Source: Bacteroidales bacterium
GTDB lineage: Bacteria; Bacteroidota; Bacteroidia; Bacteroidales; P3
DNA: 6,035 nucleotides
Assembly (NCBI GenBank): GCA_023227645.1
Contig: JALNVJ010000099.1
Coordinates: forward strand, 1 to 6,035
Direction of reading: 5' to 3'
Made by a program: the position numbers and the translations under genes. Every line of letters begins with the position of its first letter. Position 1 is the stretch's first letter. The notes beneath the pieces are model-generated. The model was not told the DNA's origin. It saw nothing but the letters and a program-made list of their open reading frames with translations, and did no database searches. Positions 1-5,977 of the stretch are shown here, piece after piece.

Positions 1-4
1 CGAC

Positions 5-733
5 TTATACAGTCATTCCGCCGTCAACACTTAAAGTGTGTCCGTTGATGTATGATGCTTCATCTGAAGAAAGAAAAGCATATACGTTAGCAATTTCTTT
101 TGGTTCTCCAAGACGTCCAATTGGCACCTTAGCTTTCATTCCAGCTAAAACTTCTTCTGGCATAGCAGCAACCATTTCTGTTGAAATAAATCCAGGAGCG
201 ACTGCGTTAACTGTTATTCCTTTACGACCAAATTCTCTCGCAAAGGTTTTTGTCATTCCTATTATTCCTGATTTTGTTGCTACATAGTTTGCTTGCCCAA
301 AGTTACCATAAACTCCAACAACAGATGAAGCATTGATTATTCTTCCCCAATTGTTCGCAACCATATATTCGCTAATAATTTTTGAACAATAGAAAACTCC
401 TGATAAGTTAACATCTATAACTTGTTGCCATTGTTGTACTGTCATTTTCTTAACAGAACTATCGCGTGTTATACCTGCGTTATTTATCAGAATATCTATT
501 CTTCCAAATTTGTCGTTTACTGCTTTTGCAGCAATTTCTATTTCTTCGTAGTTTGCTGTGTTTACTTTTGCAAATGTAGCTCCTAACTCACTTGCAAGTG
601 CTTTACCTTTTATTTCGTCAAGGTCCCAAATAATAATATTAGCACCTTCTTCTTTAAATTTTCTTGCTGTTGCTTCACCAATACCAGCAGCTCCGCCAGT
701 AATAATTGCAATTTTGTTTTCTAGTCTTTTCAT
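5..733 (-). CDS. fabG: Short-chain dehydrogenase: acetoacetyl-CoA / 3-oxoacyl reductase (FabG/PhaB family)
   Basis: Classical SDR of 242 residues, complete from ATG to a TAA four bases from the left edge. The nucleotide-binding motif TGGAAGIG is at 12-19, NNAG at 84-87, and the catalytic set N109, S137, Y150 and K154 is intact, with PG (180-181) and a C-terminal DGGMTV. FGQANY before the catalytic tyrosine and NNAGITRD are typical of FabG and of acetoacetyl-CoA reductases. The family makes (R)-3-hydroxyacyl thioesters, the same stereochemistry that the preceding PhaJ-type hydratase uses. I therefore infer interconversion of acetoacetyl-CoA and (R)-3-hydroxybutyryl-CoA rather than a housekeeping fatty-acid role; acyl carrier protein genes are not adjacent. 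The second strand ends in IIIWDLDE with D37, an acidic residue that usually marks NAD(H) rather than NADP(H) preference. A 69-bp A/T-rich gap separates it from the hydratase gene, and the operon may continue leftward. Confidence 0.9.
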   Translation of the reverse strand: MKRLENKIAIITGGAAGIGEATARKFKEEGANIIIWDLDEIKGKALASELGATFAKVNTANYEEIEIAAKAVNDKFGRIDILINNAGITRDSSVKKMTVQQWQQVIDVNLSGVFYCSKIISEYMVANNWGRIINASSVVGVYGNFGQANYVATKSGIIGMTKTFAREFGRKGITVNAVAPGFISTEMVAAMPEEVLAGMKAKVPIGRLGEPKEIANVYAFLSSDEASYINGHTLSVDGGMTV

Positions 734-802
734 TTTATATATATTAATCGACCAATATATTAAATAGTGAATTCTATTATAATATTTGATCTGTTAGATT
801 AG

Positions 803-1210
803 TTAAAAACGTTCTTTGTGCATTAGTTTTGCTTCACCAATTATTGCAGCATTACCTTCTGTATCTTCTAATGTACATTTAATTACTCCTCTATGTTTCT
901 CTTCGTTAATTTCAACTGCTTCAAATTTTGCAATATAATCTTTTTCAACGAAAACTGGAGCACGGAAAGCCATTTCTTGGAACATATAAATTGTTCCTTC
1001 ACCAGGCCAAGTGGTTCCAAAAACTTTTGAGAAAATTGCTCCAGCGAAAAATCCATGAACAATTGGTTTCCCAAATGGAGTCTTAGCTGCATATTCAGCA
1101 TTTATGTGAATTGGATTATTATCTCCAGATATTTTAGCAAAAGTATCAACATTTGCTTGGGTATATCTAACCTTTTCTGTGTAGGTCTCACCTACTTTTA
1201 TTTTATTCAT
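803..1210 (-). CDS. phaJ: (R)-specific enoyl-CoA hydratase, MaoC/PhaJ type
   Basis: Single hot-dog-fold hydratase of 135 residues, close to the 134 of Aeromonas caviae PhaJ. The hydratase-2 motif is clear: FAKISGDNNPIHINAEYAAK (24-43), with D30 and H35 as the catalytic Asp/His pair, followed by PFGKPIVHGFFAGAIFS (45-61). In this family the pair hydrates trans-2-enoyl-CoA to (R)-3-hydroxyacyl-CoA, reversibly. Later segments GEGTIYMFQEMAFRAPVFV (70-88) match the substrate-tunnel strands of PhaJ. In this operon the natural substrate would be crotonyl-CoA, the product of the last deaminating step of lysine fermentation, linking it to (R)-3-hydroxybutyryl-CoA. The gene begins 11 bp after the thiolase and precedes the reductase that would use its product. 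The family assignment is firm. The C4 chain-length preference is inferred. A role in polyhydroxybutyrate supply is the main alternative, but no synthase is seen here. Confidence 0.9.
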   Translation of the reverse strand: MNKIKVGETYTEKVRYTQANVDTFAKISGDNNPIHINAEYAAKTPFGKPIVHGFFAGAIFSKVFGTTWPGEGTIYMFQEMAFRAPVFVEKDYIAKFEAVEINEEKHRGVIKCTLEDTEGNAAIIGEAKLMHKERF

Positions 1211-1221
1211 ATTATTAAAAT

Positions 1222-2436
1222 CTATTTAATGGTAGCATTTTTCAATATAATCGCTGTTCCCATTCCTCCTCCAATACATAGTGAAGCAAGTCCTAAGCTT
1301 TTCTTTGAACGTAGCATTTCATGGATTAGAGTTACAATAATTCTACAACCAGAGGCTCCAACTGGATGACCTAAAGCAATAGCTCCTCCGTTAACATTAC
1401 ATCTATCATTGATCCATTCAGGAGTTACATTATGTTGTTGGCAGAGTAAATGACGAACTCCTAGAGCTTGTGCTGCGAATGCTTCGTTAAGTTCTAAAAG
1501 TTCAAAGTCTTTTAATTTTAATTTTGTTTTTGAAAGTGCATTTTTAATTGCAGGAACAGGACCTAATCCCATTTTAGTAGGGTTAACACCTCCTTGACCA
1601 GATGCAACGATTTCCATTAGAGGGGTAAGGTTGTGTTTTTTTACTGCTGATTCAGAAGCAAGCATAAGAAAAGCAGCTCCATCATTAATTCCAGATGCAT
1701 TTCCAGCAGTTACAGTTCCTGGGTTTTGGAATGCTGGCCTTAGAAAAGAGAGCTTTTCTAAAGTTGTTTCTCTGTTTGGAAATTCATCTTCTTCAAATAT
1801 TTTTGAGAATTTTTTAAACTTTACCTCAACAGGTACTATTTCAGTTTTAAATTTCAAACCATCAATTGCTGCAATGGCTCTTTGTTGTGATTGAAACGAT
1901 AAAATATCTTGTTCTTCTCTATCTATATCTAAGTCTTGTGCTATGTTTTCAGCAGTTATTCCCATATGAATACCAGAAAATGCATCGGTTAACGCATCAG
2001 TAATCATATGGTCCTTTACATTGAAGTCGGCCATCTTGGTTCCATTTCTAATTGTTGGAGGGATAATAAACCCTGCTCCAGACATACTTTCTGCTCCTCC
2101 TGCAATAATTATTTCTGCATCACCAACACGAATTGAATCAAAAGCATTCATAACAGCTTTCATTCCGCTACCACAAATCATATTTATTCCATAAGCAGGC
2201 ACTTCGTAAGGAATTCCTGACTTAACGGCAATTTGTCGTGCAACACCTTGAGCCTGACCTGCCATTAAAACATTACCAACAATAACTTCATCAATATCTG
2301 AAGCTCTAACCTTGGTTTCAGATAATATTGCTTCAACAACTGAAGCGCCAAATTCTGCAACAGGAACGGTTGATAGTGAACCTAAGAATTTTCCTACAGC
2401 AGTTCTTTTAGCCGATACTATATATACTTTCTCCAT
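1222..2436 (-). CDS. atoB: Acetyl-CoA C-acetyltransferase (thiolase)
   Basis: Thiolase of the acetoacetyl-CoA type, joining two acetyl-CoA to acetoacetyl-CoA or running in reverse. In lysine fermentation the cleavage direction yields acetyl-CoA for acetate and ATP. The 404 residues are slightly longer than the usual 390-395. All active-site elements are present: the acyl-accepting cysteine C88 in NMICGSGMKA, NEAF (317-320), the histidine H357 in GGAIALGHPVGASG (350-363), and the second cysteine C387 in SLCIGGGMGTA. The covering-loop region has GGAESMSGAG (113-122) and the middle has NASGINDGAAF (246-256). The start MEKVYIVSAKRTAVGKF is the standard thiolase N-terminus. It is the only gene of the six that stops with TAG. 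The next gene starts after only 11 bp, which suggests co-transcription and perhaps coupled translation. A longer-chain ketoacyl-CoA preference cannot be excluded, but the short-chain role fits the operon. Confidence 0.94.
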   Translation of the reverse strand: MEKVYIVSAKRTAVGKFLGSLSTVPVAEFGASVVEAILSETKVRASDIDEVIVGNVLMAGQAQGVARQIAVKSGIPYEVPAYGINMICGSGMKAVMNAFDSIRVGDAEIIIAGGAESMSGAGFIIPPTIRNGTKMADFNVKDHMITDALTDAFSGIHMGITAENIAQDLDIDREEQDILSFQSQQRAIAAIDGLKFKTEIVPVEVKFKKFSKIFEEDEFPNRETTLEKLSFLRPAFQNPGTVTAGNASGINDGAAFLMLASESAVKKHNLTPLMEIVASGQGGVNPTKMGLGPVPAIKNALSKTKLKLKDFELLELNEAFAAQALGVRHLLCQQHNVTPEWINDRCNVNGGAIALGHPVGASGCRIIVTLIHEMLRSKKSLGLASLCIGGGMGTAIILKNATIK

Positions 2437-2483
2437 ATTAATTCTATATTTTATTGGTTAATTATTATTGAATTGTTTTATAA

Positions 2484-3146
2484 TTAATTTAATTGCATTG
2501 GTTTTAAGTCTTCAGGAATAATGAGTTTAGCTTCTGTTGCTTCTTGAATGTTATCAATAGTAAATTCAGGATGTAATTCTCTTAAAACAATTCCTTCAAG
2601 AGTGATATCCATAACGCCCATTTCTGTGATTATCATATTTACCTGACCAGCCGCGGTTAGTGGTAGGTTACAGCTTTTTAATATTTTATGGTTTCCTTTT
2701 GCAGTATGTTCCATTGCAAGAATAACTTTCTTTGCTCCTACAACCAAATCCATAGCACCACCCATTCCTGGAACTTTTTTTCCTGGAATCATCCAATTTG
2801 CTAGATTTCCTTTTTCATCAACCTGCATTGCTCCTAAAATAGAAACATCCACATGACCTCCTCTTATTATTGAAAATGACATAGCACTATCGAAAGTTGC
2901 TCCACCTTCAACTATTGAAGTATATGCTCCTCCTGCATTAACAATTTCTTTATTTTCTTCTCCTTCTTTTGGGTTAGCACCCATACCAATAATTCCATTT
3001 TCAGATTGAAGTAATACCTTAACTCCTGGTTTAAGATAATTTGGAATAAGGGTTGGAAGACCAATTCCCAAATTTACAAGATAACCATCTTTTAGTTCGA
3101 GAGCAGCACGTTTTGCTATAACATCTCTTATTTCATTTTTATCCAT
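2484..3146 (-). CDS. atoA: Acetoacetate/butyrate-type CoA-transferase, subunit B (AtoA-like)
   Basis: Beta subunit of a family I 3-oxoacid CoA-transferase. It moves CoA between acyl-CoA and a free acid, here most plausibly butyryl-CoA plus acetoacetate to butyrate plus acetoacetyl-CoA. The 220 residues are normal for a complete subunit B. LGIGLPTLIPNYL (26-38) leads into QSENGIIGMG (47-56), where E49 is the catalytic glutamate that forms the glutamyl-CoA thioester in this family. GGATFDSAMSFSIIRGGHVD follows, then NWMIPGKKVPGMGGAMDLV, and the C-terminus LRELHPEFTIDNIQ is typical. The gene begins 20 bp after kamE and ends 47 bp before the thiolase gene. Oddly, subunit A (AtoD), normally the adjacent upstream gene and needed for activity, is absent on both sides. 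A weak AAGAG lies directly before the ATG. The family is certain; the exact substrate pair is inferred from the neighbours. Confidence 0.93.
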   Translation of the reverse strand: MDKNEIRDVIAKRAALELKDGYLVNLGIGLPTLIPNYLKPGVKVLLQSENGIIGMGANPKEGEENKEIVNAGGAYTSIVEGGATFDSAMSFSIIRGGHVDVSILGAMQVDEKGNLANWMIPGKKVPGMGGAMDLVVGAKKVILAMEHTAKGNHKILKSCNLPLTAAGQVNMIITEMGVMDITLEGIVLRELHPEFTIDNIQEATEAKLIIPEDLKPMQLN

Positions 3147-3166
3147 CTCTTATTTCTGTATAATTT

Positions 3167-3952
3167 TTATTTTATTCTCTTTACAAACTCTTGTGCAATG
3201 TAAGAAGCAACATTATCAGCATATGAGTTCATTCCAAATCCTGCATCGTATCCAAGTTCTTTTGCAAGTTCGTGATTGATTCTTGGACCTCCACAACAAA
3301 GAATAACTTTATCTCTTAAACCTTCAGCCTCTAACATTTCAACAAGCTCAATTAGGTTTTTGATATGAACGTCTTTTTGAGTAACTGTTTGAGAAACCAA
3401 AAGAGCATCAGCTTTCATTTCAATAGCTTTTGCAATAAAATCTTCATTAAGAACTTGACTACCCATATTTAAAGCTTCAATCATATCGTATCTTTCAAGT
3501 CCATAATGTCCAGCAAAACCTTTCATATTCATAATAGCATCAATTCCAACTGTATGAGCATCTGTTCCTGTACTTGCACCAATAACAACAAGTTTCCTTC
3601 CTATGTTTTGTTTAATATATTCATCTGTTTCGTGCATATCCATAATACAACTGTCAACCTTAGGAACAACAATTGTTGTGAAGTCAATATTATGAGTGCA
3701 AGAGCCATAGCAGTTGAAGAAAGTAAAACCTTTAGTTAATTCTTTATAGAAAACGACTTGAGGGTTTTCAAATCCCATTTTCTTCATCAATTGCTTTGCA
3801 GCCTCAATTGCTTCATCACCACACTGTACAGGAAGAGTAAAGCTTAATTGAGTTTTACCATCATTCATTGTGTCACCATAAGGCTTTATTTCTTTAAGAT
3901 TTAGTTCTGCACTAAGTTCTTTCTTATCTGTTGAATATAATCCACCACTCAT
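3167..3952 (-). CDS. kamE: Lysine 5,6-aminomutase, beta subunit (KamE)
   Basis: Small subunit of lysine 5,6-aminomutase. It carries the B12-binding Rossmann domain and the lysine that anchors PLP. The 261 residues match the family length of about 262. The N-terminal part (about 1-115), with KPYGDTMNDGKTQLSFTLP near residue 23, is the dimerisation segment. The cobalamin signature DAHTVG (DxHxxG, 131-136) places the base-off axial ligand at H133. K144 in MNMKGFAGHYGLE is the PLP Schiff-base lysine. Both numbers equal those I recall for the C. sticklandii enzyme. SQTVTQ (187-192) and CGGPRIN (220-226) complete the B12-domain loops. The gene starts 69 bp after kamD, and the two products form the working complex. 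Nothing looks damaged. The start MSGGLYS matches the clostridial N-terminus. The upstream bases are A-rich without a Shine-Dalgarno. Reactivating proteins and kamA are not in the window. Confidence 0.97.
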   Translation of the reverse strand: MSGGLYSTDKKELSAELNLKEIKPYGDTMNDGKTQLSFTLPVQCGDEAIEAAKQLMKKMGFENPQVVFYKELTKGFTFFNCYGSCTHNIDFTTIVVPKVDSCIMDMHETDEYIKQNIGRKLVVIGASTGTDAHTVGIDAIMNMKGFAGHYGLERYDMIEALNMGSQVLNEDFIAKAIEMKADALLVSQTVTQKDVHIKNLIELVEMLEAEGLRDKVILCCGGPRINHELAKELGYDAGFGMNSYADNVASYIAQEFVKRIK

Positions 3953-3991
3953 TATTTCTTATCTTTAATGTTTTTTTATTTTTTTTTCAAT

Positions 3992-4010
3992 AACATTTCT
4001 GTCCAATGTT
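3992..4010 (-). promoter_or_regulatory. Small stem-loop between kamD and kamE
   Basis: AACATT (3992-3997) pairs with AATGTT (4005-4010) across a 7-nt loop inside the 69-bp gap. On the transcribed strand it is followed by A-rich rather than U-rich sequence, so it is not an intrinsic terminator. At most it is a weak mRNA stability or processing element. A six-pair AT-rich stem can easily arise by chance. Confidence 0.15.
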
Positions 4011-4021
4011 TTTAGGTAATA

Positions 4022-5575
4022 TTATTTACCTTTCATCAGTTCTATAAACGGATTATAATAATGTGTTTCTTTTTCAAACACACCAGCCAATCCTTTTCCT
4101 CCATTCTTAGGACGTTTTATATCTGCAAAGATTCCCTTTTCAAGAGCTTCAAATAAACTTTCTTCATCAATTCTTTTCAAAAGACTAATTGCATCTTCCA
4201 GAACCTGTTGAGCTCTCTTTTGCATCATGCCGTCCTTTTTAAATTCAACTTCTTGACCAATAGCCTTCATGTTATTAAATATATACTTAGCATTTTCGAT
4301 TGCAATATATCTATCGCTCATAAAAGGAGTGTGAACGGCTTCGGTCATCATACCCAAAAGCTGTAGTCCTTGTCCTGTCCAAATACTTATTGCGTTGAAA
4401 AGTGCATTTTGAATTTGGCCACGGAATATATTACCTGTCATAAATTTTGTTGGAGGCATATATTTAAGAGGAGCATTAGGGAAGATTTCACGAGTCATTT
4501 GAGCCTGTGCAAGTTCGAATAGAAATCCGTTTTCAAGCTCAGGATCCATTTCGAAGGCATGTCCAAGTCCCATTTGTTCTTCGGGAAGTCCTGCTGCAAA
4601 AGCTAGTTGTTCGTTAATTAGGTCGGAAGCCAAAACAGTATGAGCTTCTTCAAAAGCATCTGCTGTTGTAAGGTAATTGTCTTCTCCTGTATTAATAATA
4701 ACTCCAGCAAATCCATTAATAATTCTTGAGAAATATTGGTCAACAAGAGTTCTTTGCATATTTATATCACGGAAAAGAATACCATAAAGAGCATCATTCA
4801 ACATAACGTCTAATCCTTCTATTGCACCCATAGCTGCAATTTCTGGCATACAAAGACCAGAGCAATAATTGCAAAGTCTTATATATCTTCCAACTTCTTG
4901 ACCAACTTCATCTAATGCCTTACGCATAATTCGGAAGTTTTCTTGAGTTGCAAAAGTTCCTCCAAAGCCTTCAGTTGTTGCGCCATAAGGAACATAATCT
5001 AATAGGCTTTGACCTGTTGTTCTAATAACAGCAATAATATCAGATCCCTGACGAGCAGCAGCTTGTGCCTGAATAACGTCTTCGTAGATGTTTCCAGTTG
5101 CTACAATAACGTATAAATAAGGTTTTTCACCTTCACAATTGTTTGCAATAAAGTTTTCTCTCTTATGGCGATTATTTAGAATACGTTCTATACTTTTATC
5201 TATATAAGGTTGAAGGGCTTTATGTGCTCTTTCTTCTTCGCAAAGAGGAAGAGAAGTGATATCTAATTCGTTTTGACTAGTTTTTTCTGCAATTTCTTGA
5301 GGGCTTAGTCCTGTTGCAACGATTGCATTACCTAAGAGAAATAACACACCGTGATTAAGCATTCCTTTGTCCTTAATAAAATCCACTAAAACATTAGGAA
5401 GGGGAACTTCATTAGAATTAATATCATCAATACCCACCAATCTGCATAATGTACGCTCAACAGCAACAGTAGAATAACTGTCAACAAAGGTTTGAACGTC
5501 ATTAGAAATATTTTTAGCTAATTGTTTCGCATAATCAACTTTCTTAAAGTCTAATCCTAACTTACTTTCTTTCAT
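4022..5575 (-). CDS. kamD: Lysine 5,6-aminomutase, alpha subunit (KamD)
   Basis: Large subunit of the adenosylcobalamin- and PLP-dependent mutase that moves the terminal amino group of beta-lysine from C6 to C5, giving 3,5-diaminohexanoate, in cytosolic lysine fermentation. The 517 residues match the usual length of about 516 and open with MKESKLGLDF, like the clostridial protein, which supports this start. The TIM-barrel core is strongly conserved: YVIVATGNIYED (154-166), IRTTGQSLLDYVPYGATTEG (184-203), RLCNYCSGLCMPEIAAMGAI (233-252), MLNDALYGILFRDINMQRT (258-276) and NTGEDNYLTTADAFEEAHT (295-313). R185, S190, S239, Y264 and R269 sit one position after the PLP/substrate-contacting residues I recall for the Clostridium sticklandii enzyme. 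The separate 517- and 261-residue chains argue against D-ornithine 4,5-aminomutase, whose large chain carries the cobalamin domain. First gene of the operon, with a leader of about 60 nt. No Shine-Dalgarno is seen; the bases before the ATG are A/T-rich. Stop is TAA. Confidence 0.97.
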   Translation of the reverse strand: MKESKLGLDFKKVDYAKQLAKNISNDVQTFVDSYSTVAVERTLCRLVGIDDINSNEVPLPNVLVDFIKDKGMLNHGVLFLLGNAIVATGLSPQEIAEKTSQNELDITSLPLCEEERAHKALQPYIDKSIERILNNRHKRENFIANNCEGEKPYLYVIVATGNIYEDVIQAQAAARQGSDIIAVIRTTGQSLLDYVPYGATTEGFGGTFATQENFRIMRKALDEVGQEVGRYIRLCNYCSGLCMPEIAAMGAIEGLDVMLNDALYGILFRDINMQRTLVDQYFSRIINGFAGVIINTGEDNYLTTADAFEEAHTVLASDLINEQLAFAAGLPEEQMGLGHAFEMDPELENGFLFELAQAQMTREIFPNAPLKYMPPTKFMTGNIFRGQIQNALFNAISIWTGQGLQLLGMMTEAVHTPFMSDRYIAIENAKYIFNNMKAIGQEVEFKKDGMMQKRAQQVLEDAISLLKRIDEESLFEALEKGIFADIKRPKNGGKGLAGVFEKETHYYNPFIELMKGK

Positions 5576-5607
5576 ATCAATATTTAATGTAATAGTAATA
5601 AAATCAA

Positions 5608-5638
5608 CAATTACACTCTAAAAATAGCAATGTAATTG
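5608..5638 (-). promoter_or_regulatory. Perfect 8-bp inverted repeat in the kamD leader (possible 5' hairpin or operator)
   Basis: CAATTACA at 5608-5615 is matched exactly by TGTAATTG at 5631-5638, with a 15-nt spacer. On the minus strand the right-hand arm begins at about the predicted transcription start, so the operon mRNA could carry a stem-loop at its very 5' end. As DNA it could be a repressor site covering the start of transcription. No run of U follows it, so it does not look like an attenuator. Confidence 0.4.
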
Positions 5639-5644
5639 GAGGCA

Positions 5645-5652
5645 CAAAGATA
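5645..5652 (-). promoter_or_regulatory. Probable operon promoter, Bacteroidota -7 element TATCTTTG
   Basis: Read on the minus strand, the bases are TATCTTTG, an exact match to the Bacteroidota -7 consensus TAnnTTTG. It lies 69 bp before the kamD ATG and would start transcription near 5638-5640, giving a leader of about 60-65 nt. No clear -33 TTTG is present 19-21 bp upstream, which lowers confidence. No similar element appears in any of the gaps between the six genes, which supports this as the main promoter of the whole operon. Other matches on the same strand (TAAATTTG at 5774-5781, TATTTTTG at 5816-5823) are weaker alternatives in AT-rich sequence. Confidence 0.55.
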
Positions 5653-5781
5653 AGAAGAAAATGTAACCTTACCTATAAATAATTGAAAAATACTTAATCT
5701 TTTAGTAGATAAAGGATTTTATATTGTAATAGGATTTAGTTTCTATAAATATTATCTTGTTTTATTTTGTCTTCAAATTTA

Positions 5782-5793
5782 ACTATATATAGT
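5782..5793. promoter_or_regulatory. 12-bp perfect palindrome ACTATATATAGT
   Basis: A complete palindrome without spacer in the middle of the upstream region. Its core is alternating AT, which makes chance likely. It could serve as a regulator half-site pair, but nothing else supports this. Confidence 0.15.
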
Positions 5794-5832
5794 CGCTTAA
5801 TCTTTATCATTATTGCAAAAATAGAAAGAAGA

Positions 5833-5866
5833 TGGTTTTTACATTGAAAGACCGTTGTAAAATCCA
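5833..5866. promoter_or_regulatory. Imperfect 11-bp inverted repeat (possible operator)
   Basis: TGGTTTTTACA (5833-5843) and TGTAAAATCCA (5856-5866) are inverted copies matching at 10 of 11 positions, separated by 12 bases. The centre-to-centre spacing of the arms is about two helical turns, as expected for a dimeric regulator. It ends 26 bp before the plus-strand -7 element, near where its upstream contacts would fall. Neither strand shows a T-run after the stem, so a terminator is unlikely. Confidence 0.35.
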
Positions 5867-5892
5867 ACGCACTCTTTAAATAAGTTTTTATG

Positions 5893-5900
5893 TATCTTTG
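5893..5900 (+). promoter_or_regulatory. Candidate divergent promoter, -7 element TATCTTTG
   Basis: The plus strand reads TATCTTTG, identical to the element found for the kamD operon on the other strand and an exact fit to TAnnTTTG. It would drive a gene to the right of the window, with initiation near 5907. No clear -33 TTTG lies at the expected distance, and no ATG occurs between it and the right edge, so the leader would exceed about 125 nt. An alternative is chance occurrence in AT-rich sequence. Confidence 0.35.
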
Positions 5901-5977
5901 AGGACAGATTAGTGCTCTGAGTTTAGATCTATACTTTCCCGTTTACACAAAATATTGTACAGTTTCCTTACTCAAAA

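Noticed and set aside
36..287. Plus-strand open frame opposite the reductase gene, and similar ones at 558-767, 1055-1369, 1631-1894 and 3506-3739
   Set aside because: They lie antisense to clearly recognised genes, have no recognisable domains, and are explained by the AT-rich complement of conserved coding sequence.
739..763. ATATATTAA direct repeat in the gap between hydratase and reductase genes
   Set aside because: Low-complexity AT sequence with only two 9-bp copies; chance is the simplest explanation.
883..1101. Minus-strand open frame inside the hydratase gene
   Set aside because: Out-of-frame shadow of the MaoC/PhaJ gene, whose catalytic motif is intact in the other frame.
3971..3987. 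T-rich run next to a small stem, resembling a terminator between kamD and kamE
   Set aside because: The T-run is on the plus strand. On the transcribed minus strand it is an A-run after the stem, so it cannot be an intrinsic terminator for this operon.
3167..5575. D-ornithine 4,5-aminomutase as an alternative identity for the mutase genes
   Set aside because: In that enzyme the large subunit (over 700 residues) contains the cobalamin domain. Here the B12 motif and PLP lysine lie on a separate 261-residue chain, as in lysine 5,6-aminomutase.
5638..5663. GGAGG followed by ATG on the plus strand, resembling a ribosome binding site and start
   Set aside because: The spacing is about 18 bases and the ATG at 5661 is followed at once by TAA. 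The GGAGG overlaps the minus-strand promoter/leader instead.
5713..5737. AGGATTT direct repeat, 18 bp apart
   Set aside because: Only 7 bp and two copies in AT-rich sequence, with no other supporting structure.
5832..5879. 15-codon plus-strand micro-ORF preceded by purine-rich AGAAAGAAG
   Set aside because: Very short, overlaps the inverted repeat at 5833-5866, and ends before the plus-strand -7 element. No other coding evidence.
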